DNA from: Nocardioides sp. 503
GTDB taxonomy: Bacteria > Actinomycetota > Actinomycetes > Propionibacteriales > Nocardioidaceae
Assembly: GCF_004522095.1 (NCBI RefSeq)
Contig: NZ_SPUI01000003.1
Span: 248,001-312,000, forward strand
Length of the DNA: 64,000 nt
Reading direction: 5' to 3'
Below the pieces are notes generated by a model. The model did no database searches. It was not told where the DNA came from and was given only the letters and a program-made list of their open reading frames with translations. The position numbers and the translations under genes are program-made. Below, in pieces: positions 53,561 through 62,521 of the stretch (position 1 is its first letter; each line of letters begins with the position of its first letter).

Positions 53561-54954
53561 TACCACGTCCACCTTGCTCCGGCAGGGGTGTCCTCGATCT
53601 CGATCCCCGCTGCCTTGATCTGGTCGCGGATGGCGTCCGCGCGCGCGAAGTCCTTGTCGGCCCGGGCCTGGGCACGCTGCTCGAGGAGCCCGGCGACCAG
53701 CGCGTCGACCGCGCCCGACAGCTGCGTCAGCCGCGCGTCGTCGCCGGAGCCGCCCCACGCCGGGTCGGCGGGGTGCAGCCCGAGCACGTCGAGCATGGCG
53801 AGGACGTCGGCCACCTGGGCCGAGACGTCGTCGCCCGTCGCCAGCAGTCGGTTGCCCTCGCGCACGGTGTCGTAGAGGACCGCCACGGCCGCCGGAGTGC
53901 CGAGGTCGTCGTCCATCGCGGTCACGAACGCCTCGGGCAGGTCGCCCTGCTCGCCGGCGGGCGCGCGGTCGAGGAAGCCCTCGATGCGGCGGAAGCCGGC
54001 GGCGGCCTCGTCGAGCGCCTCGAAGCTGAACTCGACGTGGGAGCGGTAGTGGGCCATCAGGAGGTAGAAGCGCAGCTCGATGCCGCGGTAGCTCTCCAGC
54101 ACGGCCGGGATCGTGAGCGAGTTGCCCAGCGACTTGCTCATCTTCTCGCCGGCGGTGGTGATCCAGGCGTTGTGCATCCAGTACGACGCGAAGGGGCGGC
54201 CGGCCGCGCGGGACTGGGCCTGCTCGTTCTCGTGGTGGGGGAAGCGCAGGTCGACGCCGCCGCCGTGGATGTCGAAGGCCGGGCCGAGGTACTTGCCGGC
54301 CATCGCGGAGCACTCGATGTGCCACCCGGGGCGGCCGGGTCCCCACGGGGACGGCCAGGCCGCGGTCGCCGGCTCCGTGTCCTTCTTCCAGCCCTTCCAC
54401 AGGGCGAAGTCGCGCGGGTCGCGCTTGCCCCGGGGGTCGGCGTCGGAGGCGGCCTCCATGTCGTCGATGCCCTGGCGGGTGAGCTCGCCGTAGGACGGCC
54501 ACGACCGCACGTCGAAGTAGACGTCGCCGGAGCCGTCCTCCGCGGCGTAGGCGTGGCCCTTGGCGATCAGCTCCCCGATCAGCTCGACCATCTCCGGCAC
54601 GTGGCCGGTGGCGCCGGGCTCGTAGGTCGGCGGCGCGACGTTGAGCGCGGCGTAGGCGCGGTCGAGCTCGCGGTGCATGGCGTAGGCGAGGTTGTACCAG
54701 GGGCGGCCCTGCTCGGCGGCCTTGGTGAGGATCTTGTCGTCGATGTCGGTGACGTTGCGGATGAACGTCACGTCGAGCCCGCGGTGGCGCAGCCAGCGCT
54801 GCAGGACGTCGAAGACGACCCCGGAGCGGACGTGTCCGACGTGCGGCTCGCTCTGCACCGTGAGCCCGCACAGGTAGAGACCCGCCTTCCCCTCCTCGAG
54901 GGGGACGAAGTCACGGACCTCGCGGGTCGCGGTGTCATAGAGCCGGAACGTCAC
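53560..54954 (-). CDS. cysS: Cysteinyl-tRNA synthetase
   Basis: The product is 464 residues of a class I synthetase. The zinc and HIGH region is [20 protein letters not shown] (HVGH as the HIGH motif). The KMSKS loop is [29 protein letters not shown] and [11 protein letters not shown] supply the other zinc ligands. The C-terminal helical domain ends GARWTW. The ATG at 54954 begins [13 protein letters not shown], typical of the family. It is the first gene of the cysS-rlmB unit. Confidence 0.97.
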   Translation of the reverse strand: MTFRLYDTATREVRDFVPLEEGKAGLYLCGLTVQSEPHVGHVRSGVVFDVLQRWLRHRGLDVTFIRNVTDIDDKILTKAAEQGRPWYNLAYAMHRELDRAYAALNVAPPTYEPGATGHVPEMVELIGELIAKGHAYAAEDGSGDVYFDVRSWPSYGELTRQGIDDMEAASDADPRGKRDPRDFALWKGWKKDTEPATAAWPSPWGPGRPGWHIECSAMAGKYLGPAFDIHGGGVDLRFPHHENEQAQSRAAGRPFASYWMHNAWITTAGEKMSKSLGNSLTIPAVLESYRGIELRFYLLMAHYRSHVEFSFEALDEAAAGFRRIEGFLDRAPAGEQGDLPEAFVTAMDDDLGTPAAVAVLYDTVREGNRLLATGDDVSAQVADVLAMLDVLGLHPADPAWGGSGDDARLTQLSGAVDALVAGLLEQRAQARADKDFARADAIRDQIKAAGIEIEDTPAGARWTW

Positions 54955-55002
54955 CTGCCGAGTCTAGGAGCCCCGCGTCCCGAGGTCAGCATCGAGCGTG
55001 CG

Positions 55003-55050
55003 GTGACGACCGCCTCACCTGTGACAGGAGTGACGGATGTGACCTATCGT
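55003..55050 (+). promoter_or_regulatory. Nine-base-periodic GTGAC repeats and -10 box before the C39 peptidase gene
   Basis: GTGAC occurs at 55003, 55021, 55030 and 55039, all on one 9-bp register (the 55012 position is missing). TATCGT at 55045-55050 could be a -10 box, and the start GTG is at 55057, giving a leaderless transcript. Tandem short repeats of about this period are typical for OmpR-type response regulators; MtrA, which controls cell-wall peptidases in actinobacteria, reads GTNAC-like repeats. The repeats are seen; the regulator is inferred. Confidence 0.5.
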
Positions 55051-55056
55051 GGGCGG

Positions 55057-56346
55057 GTGCGCCTCCCCTTCCCCGCCCTGCTCGCCACCACCGCCGCCGC
55101 CGGCCTGACCGCGGCCCTCTGCGCGCCGCTCGTGCCGTCCGCCGGTGCCGCCTCGTCGTCCTCGACCGCCTCGTCGGCTGCCACGACCACGCCGCGCTCC
55201 ATCGCCTACACCGAGTGGGACACCGGGCCGCAGCTGCGCGCCGGCACCGCGAAGGGCGCTCGCGTCATCAAGGGCGGCCGCCTGGCCGTCACACCGACCG
55301 CGGCCGCACGCCGTACGTATGCGGGGCGCAGCTACCAGGTCGGCCGCTGGGTCTCGCCGTGGAGCGCGACCAGGTTCGGGCTGACGGAGCTCATCGCCTC
55401 GTGGGAGGCCACGACGCCCGGCAACAGCTGGGTCGAGATCGAGGTGCGCGGGCGCACCAAGGCCGGCGCGACCTCGAGCTACGACGTGCTCGGCCGCTGG
55501 ACCTCCGGCGACGCCTACACCAAGCGCCAGACCGTCTCGGGCCAGAAGGACGACCTGGCCCGGGTCTCGGTCGACACGTGGCGCAGCAACGCCGCCGCCG
55601 GCCTGACCTCCTACCAGCTGCGCGTCTCGCTGATGCGCCTGCCCGGCAAGCCCAGCCCGACCGTCGACACCGTCGGCGCCGTGGCCTCGCGGCTGCCGTC
55701 GGGCCAGGTCGCCGAGTCGACGCCCGGCGTCGCCCGCGGCACGGTGCTCGACGTCCCGCGCTACTCCCAGATGATCCACCGCGGCCACTACCCGCAGTGG
55801 GGCAGCGGCGGCGAGGCCTGGTGCTCGCCCACCTCCACCTCGATGGTGCTCGGCTACTACCGCAAGCTGCCGCGGCCGGCGCGCTACTCCTACGTGCCCT
55901 CCGACCACGTCGACCCGTGGGTCGACCACGCCGCCCGCATGACCTACGACCACGCCTACGACGGCACCGGCAACTGGCCGTTCAACACCGCGTACGCCGC
56001 CGGCCTGACCGGCCACGCGTTCGTCACCAAGCTGCGCTCGCTGCGGGAGGCGGAGCAGTTCATCGCGGCCGGCATCCCGCTCGTCGCCTCGGTCGCGTTC
56101 GGCCCCGGCGAGCTCAGCGGTGCCCCGATCTCCTCCACCGAGGGCCACCTGCTGGTGATCGTCGGCTTCACCAGGTCCGGCGACGTCGTCGTCAACGACC
56201 CGGCCGCCTCGACGCGAGCGGGCGTGCTCCGTACCTATGACCGCGGGCAGCTCGAGAACGCCTGGCTCCCCACCACCGGCGGCACCGTCTACGTCATCAC
56301 CGACGACGCCCACCCGCTCCCGGACACCGCCCACACCAACTGGTGA
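55057..56346 (+). CDS. Secreted C39-like cysteine peptidase family protein
   Basis: The product is 429 residues. The signal peptide is about residues 1-31 (ALLATTAAAGLTAALCAPL ending SAGA-A). A beta-rich domain (about 45-220) precedes the Peptidase_C39_2 domain: VPRYSQM, GGEAWCSPTSTSMVLGYY (Cys), STEGHLLVIVGF (His) and VVVNDPAAS (Asn/Asp). The function is probably extracytoplasmic peptide or peptidoglycan hydrolysis. The GTG at 55057 was chosen; an in-frame GTG at 55021 lies inside the repeat-rich promoter. Repeat copies B2 and B3 follow its stop. Confidence 0.85.
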   Translation: MRLPFPALLATTAAAGLTAALCAPLVPSAGAASSSSTASSAATTTPRSIAYTEWDTGPQLRAGTAKGARVIKGGRLAVTPTAAARRTYAGRSYQVGRWVSPWSATRFGLTELIASWEATTPGNSWVEIEVRGRTKAGATSSYDVLGRWTSGDAYTKRQTVSGQKDDLARVSVDTWRSNAAAGLTSYQLRVSLMRLPGKPSPTVDTVGAVASRLPSGQVAESTPGVARGTVLDVPRYSQMIHRGHYPQWGSGGEAWCSPTSTSMVLGYYRKLPRPARYSYVPSDHVDPWVDHAARMTYDHAYDGTGNWPFNTAYAAGLTGHAFVTKLRSLREAEQFIAAGIPLVASVAFGPGELSGAPISSTEGHLLVIVGFTRSGDVVVNDPAASTRAGVLRTYDRGQLENAWLPTTGGTVYVITDDAHPLPDTAHTNW

Positions 56347-56360
56347 CCCCCCGCCTCGGG

Positions 56361-56393
56361 GGTCGAGGAGGGACGAAGTCCCGTCGCGAAACC
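56361..56393 (+). repeat. Intergenic repeat family B, copy B2
   Basis: It starts GGTCGAGGAGGGACGAAG and ends CCCGTCGCGAAACC, with a central GGAC-GAA-GTCC mini-hairpin. It lies 14 bases after the C39 peptidase stop, in the sense direction. It matches copies B1 and B3 at both ends. Confidence 0.75.
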
Positions 56394-56410
56394 AAGCGGG
56401 CCGCCCCCGG

Positions 56411-56446
56411 AGGTTGAGGAGGTTGCGCAGCAACCGTCTCGAAACC
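56411..56446 (+). repeat. Intergenic repeat family B, copy B3
   Basis: It starts AGGTTGAGGAGG and ends CGTCTCGAAACCC, with the central stem GGTTGC-GCA-GCAACC. It is tandem to copy B2 (17 bp between), in the same orientation, with conserved ends and a different centre. It ends 20 bases before the stop of the convergent SDR gene. Confidence 0.75.
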
Positions 56447-56465
56447 CGCTGGCCGCGCAGGGCCG

Positions 56466-57203
56466 TCAGACGCCGTAGCCGCCGTCGACGTCGAGCTTCT
56501 GGCCGGTGACGAAGCCGGCGCGGTGCGACGCCAGGAAGCACACGGCCTCGGCGACGTCGGCGGCGTTGCCGAAGCGGCGCAGCGGGATGTTGCGGCGGGT
56601 GATCTCGAGCGCCTCGTCCGTGAGCTCGCCGGAGGAGATCAGCCGTTCGGCCATGCCGTCGGTGAGCATGCCAGGGCCGACGCAGTTGAGCCGGACGCCG
56701 TAGCGCCCCTCCTCCGCGGCGAGCGCCCGCACCATCGCCTCGACGGCGGCCTTGGGCGCGGACGACAGCCCGTCGCGCACCGGGAACCGCGACGTCGCCG
56801 CCGTGGTCACGGCCACCACCGAGCCGGCGCTGGCGCGCAGGTGCGGGAGCGCGGGCTGGACGACGGAGAAGAAGCCGGCGGCGTCCGTGGCGAGCTGCGT
56901 AGCCAGCTCCCTCGGCGCGACCGTGGACAGGTGGACCATGGGGACGTGCGGCCCGGCGGCGTACACGAGGGTGTGCAGGCCACCCAGATCCCCGACGGCA
57001 CGGTCGACGACCGCGGCGCCGGCGGAGAGGTCGGCGAGGTCCAGCTCGTACGCCGGGTGGTCGCCCGCGGGGCGGCGCGTGCGGTAGGTGACGCCGACGG
57101 CCGCGCCCCTGTCGGCCAGCATCGCGGCGATCGCCAGCCCCAGCCCGCCGCTGCCGCCGACCACGAGCGCGCCGCCGGGGCGGTCGGCGAAGTCGGCGCT
57201 CAC
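56466..57203 (-). CDS. SDR-family oxidoreductase (FabG-like)
   Basis: The product is 245 residues. The cofactor loop is ALVVGGSGGLGLAIAAML, and the catalytic residues are less canonical. VAVTTAATSRF supplies a Ser/Thr area, but the usual YxxxK is SAPKAAVEAM, where Lys is kept and the expected Tyr position is Ser or absent. The end GFVTGQKLDVDGGYGV is typical. It may therefore be a weak or altered reductase. The GTG start overlaps the molybdopterin enzyme stop (GTGA), so it is co-translated with that gene. Confidence 0.85.
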   Translation of the reverse strand: MSADFADRPGGALVVGGSGGLGLAIAAMLADRGAAVGVTYRTRRPAGDHPAYELDLADLSAGAAVVDRAVGDLGGLHTLVYAAGPHVPMVHLSTVAPRELATQLATDAAGFFSVVQPALPHLRASAGSVVAVTTAATSRFPVRDGLSSAPKAAVEAMVRALAAEEGRYGVRLNCVGPGMLTDGMAERLISSGELTDEALEITRRNIPLRRFGNAADVAEAVCFLASHRAGFVTGQKLDVDGGYGV

Positions 57204-58822
57204 GCCGAGACCGACACGTCGACGCCGTGCCAGCCGGTGGCGCCGTCGGGGAGGACGTCGCGCTCGACGCCGGTCTGCACGAGGCCGTCCTTGTCGGTGG
57301 CCCGGACCTGCAGCACGTGGTCGCCGGGCTCCAGGTCGACCACCGCCCGCCACTGCACCCACGTGTCGACGGTCCCGGGGTCGGCGATCTCGCCGGCCGT
57401 CCAGGCGCCGCCGTCGACGGAGACCTCCACGCCCGCGATGCCGGTGTGCTGCGCCCACGCCACGCCGGCGACCACGACCTCGCCCGGCTCGAGCTCCGCG
57501 CCGGAGCCCGGGACGTCGATGCGCGACGACATCTTCACCGGTCCGCGCTCGCCCCAGCCCTTGGTCGTCCAGTAGGCCTGGACGTCGGCGAACCGGGTCA
57601 CCTCGAGGTCGACGACCCACTTGGTGGCCGAGACGTAGCCGTAGAGACCGGGCACGATCGAGCGCACGGGGAAGCCGTGCTCGATCGGCAGCGGCTTGCC
57701 GTTCATGGCCAGGGCCAGCATCGCGTCGCGGTCGTCGGTGAGCGCCTCGATCGGCGTGGCACAGGTCCACCCGTCCTCGGAGGTCTGCAGCACCGCGTCC
57801 GCGCCCGGGCGCACCCCGGCCTCGGCGAGCAGCGTCGCGATCCGCACGCCGCTCCACCACGCGTTGCCGATGAGGTTGCCGCCGACGACGTTGGAGACGC
57901 AGTTGAGGGTCACCCAGGCCTCGGTCTTCTCGAAGGCGTTGAGCTCGTCGAAGGTCACCACGACCTCGCGGTCGACCAGGCCGTGGATGCGGACCTGCCA
58001 CTCCGCGGGGTCGATGACCGGGACCGAGATCGCGGTGTCGATCCGGTAGAAGTCGTCGGCCCTGGTCAGCCACGGCGTGACGTCGGCGGTCCCGAGGAGG
58101 GCGCTGGGAGGTACGTCGGGGGCGGTCACGCCGGGCAGCCGCAGCAGCCCGCGGATCCGCTCGACCTCGCGGCGACCGGCGCCGACGAGGCGGCCCAGCA
58201 CGCCGACGACGGCGGCCGCGCCGGCCATGGCGGCCGCGCCCACCAGGAAGCCGCGCCGCGACGACTCCGGCAGCCCGGCCTGTCCGGCCCGGTCCGTCGA
58301 GCCGGTCGCCTCGGCCGCAGTCGTCGCGTCGGCGGGGGTCGTCGCGTCGGCAGGGGTCGTCGCGTCGGCCCCGGGGCCCGCACCGTCCGCCGTACGGAGG
58401 GGGGCGGTGAGCAGCGAGAGGGCCAGCAGCCAGGTGACGAAGCCGACGGCGACCGGGAGCGCGTCGCTGCCGTTGGCCGTGCCCTTCGGCAGGAGCACGG
58501 CGAGGGCGGCCACGAGGGCCAGCGCGAGCAGCACCAGTGTCGGCGCCCACGAGGAGCGCCGCGCCAGGCGGCCCACGAGCGCGAAGAGGCCGACGCTGAG
58601 CAGCAGGATGACGGCGACGAGGACCGGCTTGTCGCGGTGCCCGAGCACGTCGATGGCCGCCTCGGCCAGGGCGCCGGGCGTCAGCCGGATGACGTCCTCG
58701 GCCACGGCCACGACCGGCGACTCGCGGATCGAGAGCGCGTTGGCCGTGAGATAGCTCGTCGACAGCCCCGCCGCACCGGCCAGGATCCCGGCCAGCGACC
58801 ACGCCCAGCGAGTCGTCTTCAC
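57200..58822 (-). CDS. Membrane-anchored molybdopterin-dependent oxidoreductase (sulfite-oxidase fold)
   Basis: The product is 540 residues. Four membrane helices occupy about 8-30, 66-85, 93-112 and 122-140. A low-complexity Ala/Thr/Pro linker follows, then [20 protein letters not shown], a twin-arginine-like fifth segment (about 188-210). The soluble part is a sulfite-oxidase-type domain with the molybdenum Cys308 in [18 protein letters not shown], and a C-terminal dimerisation domain ([24 protein letters not shown]). It probably acts outside the membrane on a small substrate. The linker contains an 18-bp tandem repeat. Confidence 0.9.
   Translation of the reverse strand: MKTTRWAWSLAGILAGAAGLSTSYLTANALSIRESPVVAVAEDVIRLTPGALAEAAIDVLGHRDKPVLVAVILLLSVGLFALVGRLARRSSWAPTLVLLALALVAALAVLLPKGTANGSDALPVAVGFVTWLLALSLLTAPLRTADGAGPGADATTPADATTPADATTAAEATGSTDRAGQAGLPESSRRGFLVGAAAMAGAAAVVGVLGRLVGAGRREVERIRGLLRLPGVTAPDVPPSALLGTADVTPWLTRADDFYRIDTAISVPVIDPAEWQVRIHGLVDREVVVTFDELNAFEKTEAWVTLNCVSNVVGGNLIGNAWWSGVRIATLLAEAGVRPGADAVLQTSEDGWTCATPIEALTDDRDAMLALAMNGKPLPIEHGFPVRSIVPGLYGYVSATKWVVDLEVTRFADVQAYWTTKGWGERGPVKMSSRIDVPGSGAELEPGEVVVAGVAWAQHTGIAGVEVSVDGGAWTAGEIADPGTVDTWVQWRAVVDLEPGDHVLQVRATDKDGLVQTGVERDVLPDGATGWHGVDVSVSA
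58321..58374 (-). repeat. Three-copy 18-bp tandem repeat inside the molybdopterin enzyme gene
   Basis: The unit GTCGTCGCGTCGGCRGGG occurs at 58321-58338 and 58339-58356, with a third, partly diverged unit at 58357-58374. It encodes repeats of Ala-Asp-Ala-Thr-Thr-Pro in the linker before the Tat-like segment. An in-frame 6-codon unit can expand or shrink by slippage without breaking the gene. Confidence 0.8.
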
Positions 58823-58854
58823 ACCCTCGATTGTGGCTCAGGCATCATCTTCGG

Positions 58855-59331
58855 GTGAAGCAGCCCCGGATCGGCATCGGCACGGACGTCCACCGGCTCG
58901 TCCCCGGCGTGCCTCTGCACCTCGCCGGGCTGTCCTGGCCGGACGAGCCCGAGGGGCTCGAGGGCCACTCCGACGCCGACGTCGCGGCCCACGCCGCCTG
59001 TGACGCCCTCCTCTCCGCCGCGGGCCTGGGCGACCTCGGCTCCAACTTCGGCACGGCCGACCCGGCCTGGGCCGGCGCCTCGGGCGCGGCCCTCCTCGGC
59101 GAGACCGCCCGGCGCGTGCGCGAGGCCGGCTTCGAGGTCGGCAACGTCGCCGTGCAGGTCATCGGCAACCGCCCCCGGCTGGGCCCGCGCCGCGCCGAGG
59201 CCGAGGCCGCCCTTTCGGTGGCCCTCGGGGCCCCGGTGACGGTCTCCGCCACGACCACCGACGGCCTCGGCCTCACCGGCCGCGGCGAGGGCGTCGCCGC
59301 CATCGCCACCGCCCTCCTGCTGACCACCTAG
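58855..59331 (+). CDS. ispF: 2-C-methyl-D-erythritol 2,4-cyclodiphosphate synthase
   Basis: The product is 158 residues. It catalyses the fifth step of the MEP isoprenoid pathway, forming the cyclic diphosphate with loss of CMP, as a homotrimer. Zinc ligands are Asp11 and His13 (IGTDVHRL) and His46 ([11 protein letters not shown]). GHSDADV and [13 protein letters not shown] are present, and the CMP site is [19 protein letters not shown]. The GTG start at 58855 gives [13 protein letters not shown]; the longer in-frame start adds non-family residues. It is separated here from ispD by 3.3 kb of gluconate and nirD genes. Confidence 0.96.
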   Translation: MKQPRIGIGTDVHRLVPGVPLHLAGLSWPDEPEGLEGHSDADVAAHAACDALLSAAGLGDLGSNFGTADPAWAGASGAALLGETARRVREAGFEVGNVAVQVIGNRPRLGPRRAEAEAALSVALGAPVTVSATTTDGLGLTGRGEGVAAIATALLLTT

Positions 59332-59403
59332 CGACGTACGCACCGGTGCTCGAGCAGCGAGGAGCCCTGGCGACGAGCGCCCGTCGAGATCTCCGCCGGC
59401 CGA

Positions 59404-60114
59404 CTAGGGGCCCTCTCCCAGCTCGGCCCGCATCGCGACCGCCGACTCGTCGATGATCTCGCGCATCGCGGCCTCGGCAGCGGCCGGCTCCCGCTCGCGG
59501 ACGGCGCGGGCGACGGCGTCGTGCAGCGCGATCGCGTGCGGGTTGGGGCGGCTGGGCATCAGCCCGTGGTGCGTGCGCCCGGCCAGGATCTCCGCGACGA
59601 CGGCCGCCATCGAGCGCAGCATCTCGTTGCCCGAGGCCGCGAGCAGGGTGCGGTGGAAGACCACGTCGGCCTGCAGGTAGGCCTCCAGGTCCCCCGTGCG
59701 CCCGTGGACGAGCATGTCGCTGGCCGACGAGGCGAGGACCCCGCACTGCTCCACCGTCGCGCGCTCCGCGGCGAGGCTGGCCGCGACCGGCTCGAAGCCG
59801 CGGCGCAGCTCGGAGAGGGACAGGAGCTGGGCGCTGCGCTCGGGGCTGTCCAGGCGCCACCGGATCAGCAGCGGGTCGAAGACGTGCCAGTCCGACCGGG
59901 GCAGGACGGTGACCCCCACGCGGCGCCGCGAGGCGACCATCCCCATCGACTGCAGCACCCGGATCGCCTCGCGCGCCACCGGCCGCGACACGGCGTGCTC
60001 GCGGGCGATCGCCTCCAGGGTCAGCACCCGACCGGGCGCCAGGTCCCCGGTCACCAGCCGCAGCCCGAGCGCGTCCAGGACGCTGCCGTGCAGGCCGGGC
60101 GAGGAGGCGGTCAC
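59404..60114 (-). CDS. GntR-family regulator, FadR subfamily (probable gluconate repressor)
   Basis: The product is 236 residues. The winged helix is LAPGRVLTLEAIAREHAVSR followed by PVAREAIRVLQSMGMVASRRRVG. The FCD effector domain is all-helical, with metal-type His/Asp residues (DVVFHRTLLAASGNEML, IALHDAVARAV). It is divergent from gntK and the gluconate permease, with a perfect palindrome between them, so it likely represses that operon until gluconate or its phosphate binds. The start is GTG at 60114. Confidence 0.9.
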   Translation of the reverse strand: MTASSPGLHGSVLDALGLRLVTGDLAPGRVLTLEAIAREHAVSRPVAREAIRVLQSMGMVASRRRVGVTVLPRSDWHVFDPLLIRWRLDSPERSAQLLSLSELRRGFEPVAASLAAERATVEQCGVLASSASDMLVHGRTGDLEAYLQADVVFHRTLLAASGNEMLRSMAAVVAEILAGRTHHGLMPSRPNPHAIALHDAVARAVREREPAAAEAAMREIIDESAVAMRAELGEGP

Positions 60115-60175
60115 GGGGTCATCCTGACAGGCAGACCCCGGAAAAAGAACAGATCTTTACATCCAGTTCTCTTGC

Positions 60176-60190
60176 AATGATCAGATCATT
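60176..60190. promoter_or_regulatory. Palindromic operator in the gntR/gntK intergenic region
   Basis: AATGATCAGATCATT is a perfect palindrome (7-bp arms, one central base). It lies 19 bp before the gntK start and 62 bp from the divergent regulator start. GntR/FadR proteins bind short palindromes of this kind. Assignment is from position and symmetry. Confidence 0.65.
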
Positions 60191-60208
60191 TGGGGCAGGC
60201 TGTGGGCC

Positions 60209-60736
60209 ATGTCACGAGACGACGGTCACATCATCCCCGGCCCTGTGGTCGTCATGGGGGTCTCCGGGTCGGGCAAGAGCACCGTCGGGGCCGCGCTGGC
60301 CCAGCGGCTGCGCGCGCCGTTCGCCGACGCCGACGACTTCCACCCCGAGGCCAACGTCGCCAAGATGACCGCCGGCCACGCGCTCGACGACGACGACCGC
60401 CGCCCCTGGCTCGAGGCCATCGGCGTGTGGCTGGCCGCCCACGAGGCGGGCGGGGTGATGACCTGTTCCGCGCTCAAGCGCGCCTACCGCGACCAGCTGC
60501 GCGCCCACGCCCCCGCCACGACGTTCGTGCACCTGCACGGCGAGCGTGCCGTCATCACGCGGCGCCAGGCCACCCGGCCCGGCCACTTCATGCCGGCGTC
60601 GCTGCTCGACTCGCAGTTCGCGACGCTCGAGCCGCTCGAGGACGACGAGTCCGGCTTCGTGGTCGACGTCGACCAGTCCGTGGACGACATCGTCGCCGAG
60701 GCCGCCCGCCACCTGACCACCCCCGAGGAGAACTGA
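60209..60736 (+). CDS. gntK: Gluconokinase
   Basis: The product is 175 residues of the P-loop gluconokinase (GntK) family, phosphorylating gluconate to 6-phosphogluconate. Walker A is VVMGVSGSGKSTVGAALA. The substrate region is FADADDFHPEANVAKMTAGHALDDDDRRPWL, given here in part as DADDFHPEANVAKMTAG. The lid and adenine parts are MTCSALKRAYRDQLR and RPGHFMPASLLDSQFATLE. Its stop overlaps the permease start by one base (TGATG). It feeds the pentose phosphate pathway. Confidence 0.96.
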   Translation: MSRDDGHIIPGPVVVMGVSGSGKSTVGAALAQRLRAPFADADDFHPEANVAKMTAGHALDDDDRRPWLEAIGVWLAAHEAGGVMTCSALKRAYRDQLRAHAPATTFVHLHGERAVITRRQATRPGHFMPASLLDSQFATLEPLEDDESGFVVDVDQSVDDIVAEAARHLTTPEEN

Positions 60737-62121
60737 TGTCCCCGACCATCGTCATGGCCGCGACCGAGCTGACCGAGCCGGTCGCCGGAGGCGGGCGGCT
60801 GGTGCTCTCCGCGCTCGTCGGCATCGCGCTCATCGTCGCGCTGATCACCTTCCTCAAGGTGCACCCGTTCCTGGCGCTGATCGTCGGCGGGCTGGCGGTC
60901 GGCATCGTGGCCGGCGTCGACGTGGCCGACGTCGTCACCAGCTTCACCACCGGCTTCGGCACGACCGCGGCCGGCGTCGGCATCCTGATCGCGCTCGGCG
61001 CGATGTTCGCCAAGCTCCTCGCCGACTCCGGCGGCGCCGACGAGATCGTCGACGCCATCGTGGGCCGAGCCAGCACGCGGAGCCTGCCGTGGGCGATGGC
61101 CGCGGTCGGGGCCCTCATCGGGCTGCCGATGTTCTTCGAGATCGGCCTGGTCCTGCTGATGCCGGTGATCTACCTGGTCGCCCGCCGCGCGCAGCTCTCC
61201 CTCGTCACCGTCGGCATCCCCGCCCTCGCCGGCCTGTCGGCGATGCACGGGCTGGTGCCGCCGCACCCCGGCCCGCTCGTCGCGATCGACGCGCTCGGCG
61301 CCGACCTCGGCACCACCCTGGCCCTCGGCGTCCTGGTGGCCGTGCCCACCGTCATCGTCGCCGGACCGCTGTTCGCTCCGATCGCCGGTCGCTGGGTCCC
61401 CGTCCCGGCCCCCGACCGCTTCGACGCTCGCGAGACCGAGGAGGCCGTCCGCCGGCCGTCGTTCCCCGTCACGCTCTTCACCGTCCTGCTGCCGGTGATG
61501 CTGATGATGGGCAAGGCGCTCGCCGACATCATCATCGACGACGAGGAGAACGGCCTCCAGCGCGTGCTGGACGTGATCGGCACCCCGGTCGTCGCGCTGC
61601 TCATCGCCGTCATCGTCGCGATCTTCACCTTCGGCCGGGGCGCCGGCATGGACGGCGAGGCCGTCGCCAAGTCCATCGAGTCCTCGCTGCCGCCGATCGC
61701 CGGCATCCTGCTCATCGTCTGCGCGGGCGGTGGCTTCAAGCAGGTCCTCGTCGACACCGGCATCGGCACCAAGCTGGCCGACTGGGCCCAGGACTTCGAC
61801 GTCTCGGTCATTCTGCTCGCCTGGCTGCTCGCCGTCCTGATCCGCCTGGCCACCGGCTCCGCCACGGTCGCGACCATCACCGCCTCGGCGCTCGTCGTCG
61901 GCCTGGCCGAGGGCCTGAGCCAGGGTGAGACCTCGCTGGTCGTGCTCGCCGTCGGCTCCGGCTCGGTCTTCTTCTCCCACGTCAACGACGCGGGGTTCTG
62001 GCTGGTGAAGGAGTACTTCGGCATCTCCGTCGGCCAGACCATCAAGACCTGGTCGGCCATGGAGACCATCCTCTCGGTCACCGGCCTGGTCTTCGTCCTG
62101 CTCCTCAACATCGTCATCTAG
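60736..62121 (+). CDS. Gluconate:H+ symporter (GntP family)
   Basis: The product is 461 residues with about twelve to fourteen membrane helices. GntP family marks are the early VHPFLALIVGGLAVGI and TTAAGVGILIALGAMFAKLL. GLPMFFEIGLVLLMPVIYLVAR, ALAGLSAMHGLVPPHPGPL and the late SVFFSHVNDAGFWLVKEYFG also match. It would import gluconate or a related sugar acid with protons. It is co-translated with gntK and presumably controlled by the divergent FadR-type regulator. Confidence 0.95.
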   Translation: MSPTIVMAATELTEPVAGGGRLVLSALVGIALIVALITFLKVHPFLALIVGGLAVGIVAGVDVADVVTSFTTGFGTTAAGVGILIALGAMFAKLLADSGGADEIVDAIVGRASTRSLPWAMAAVGALIGLPMFFEIGLVLLMPVIYLVARRAQLSLVTVGIPALAGLSAMHGLVPPHPGPLVAIDALGADLGTTLALGVLVAVPTVIVAGPLFAPIAGRWVPVPAPDRFDARETEEAVRRPSFPVTLFTVLLPVMLMMGKALADIIIDDEENGLQRVLDVIGTPVVALLIAVIVAIFTFGRGAGMDGEAVAKSIESSLPPIAGILLIVCAGGGFKQVLVDTGIGTKLADWAQDFDVSVILLAWLLAVLIRLATGSATVATITASALVVGLAEGLSQGETSLVVLAVGSGSVFFSHVNDAGFWLVKEYFGISVGQTIKTWSAMETILSVTGLVFVLLLNIVI

Positions 62122-62158
62122 CCGGCCGAGCCAGATCCATGTTCCGGGACGCCCGTCC

Positions 62159-62521
62159 TCAGGCCGCGTCGACCTTGCGGTGGCCGATGTGGACGACGCC
62201 GTCGACCACCTTGACGTCGTACGCCGGCACCGAGACGTGCGCGTCCTCGAGGCACTTGCCGCTGCGCAGGTCGAAGGCGTGCTTGTGGGACGGGGAGGCG
62301 ACGAACGGGACCTGGTCACGGGTCCCCACGATCCCGCGCGCGATGACCGAGGCCTTGGCGAACGGGTCGTGGTTGCCGAGGGCGTAGACGTGGTCGTCCT
62401 GCGTCCGGAAGATCGCGATCGCCTGGCCGTGCACCAGCGCCGTGACGCCGCGCTCGACCTCGAGCTCGGCCACCCGGCAGACCGGCTGCCACTCCTCTGC
62501 GTAAGGGGAGCGAGGGGTCAT
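62159..62521 (-). CDS. nirD: Nitrite reductase small subunit (NirD)
   Basis: The product is 120 residues. The sequence ALGNHDPFAKASVIARGIVG then PFVASPSHKHAFDLRSGKCL is diagnostic of NirD, the small subunit of the assimilatory NADH nitrite reductase. The fold is Rieske-like, but the CxH/CxxH cluster ligands are absent, as is normal for NirD. The large subunit nirB is not adjacent, so the gene is an orphan within the window. The region upstream holds a weak GlnR-like motif around 62571-62597. Confidence 0.93.
   Translation of the reverse strand: MTPRSPYAEEWQPVCRVAELEVERGVTALVHGQAIAIFRTQDDHVYALGNHDPFAKASVIARGIVGTRDQVPFVASPSHKHAFDLRSGKCLEDAHVSVPAYDVKVVDGVVHIGHRKVDAA

Noticed and set aside
56361-56446. 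CRISPR array from tandem B repeats
   Set aside because: Only two units, direct repeats are not identical, the spacing is 17 bp, and there are no cas genes.
62159-62521. Rieske dioxygenase ferredoxin
   Set aside because: The CxH and CxxH cluster ligands are missing, and the sequence matches NirD.
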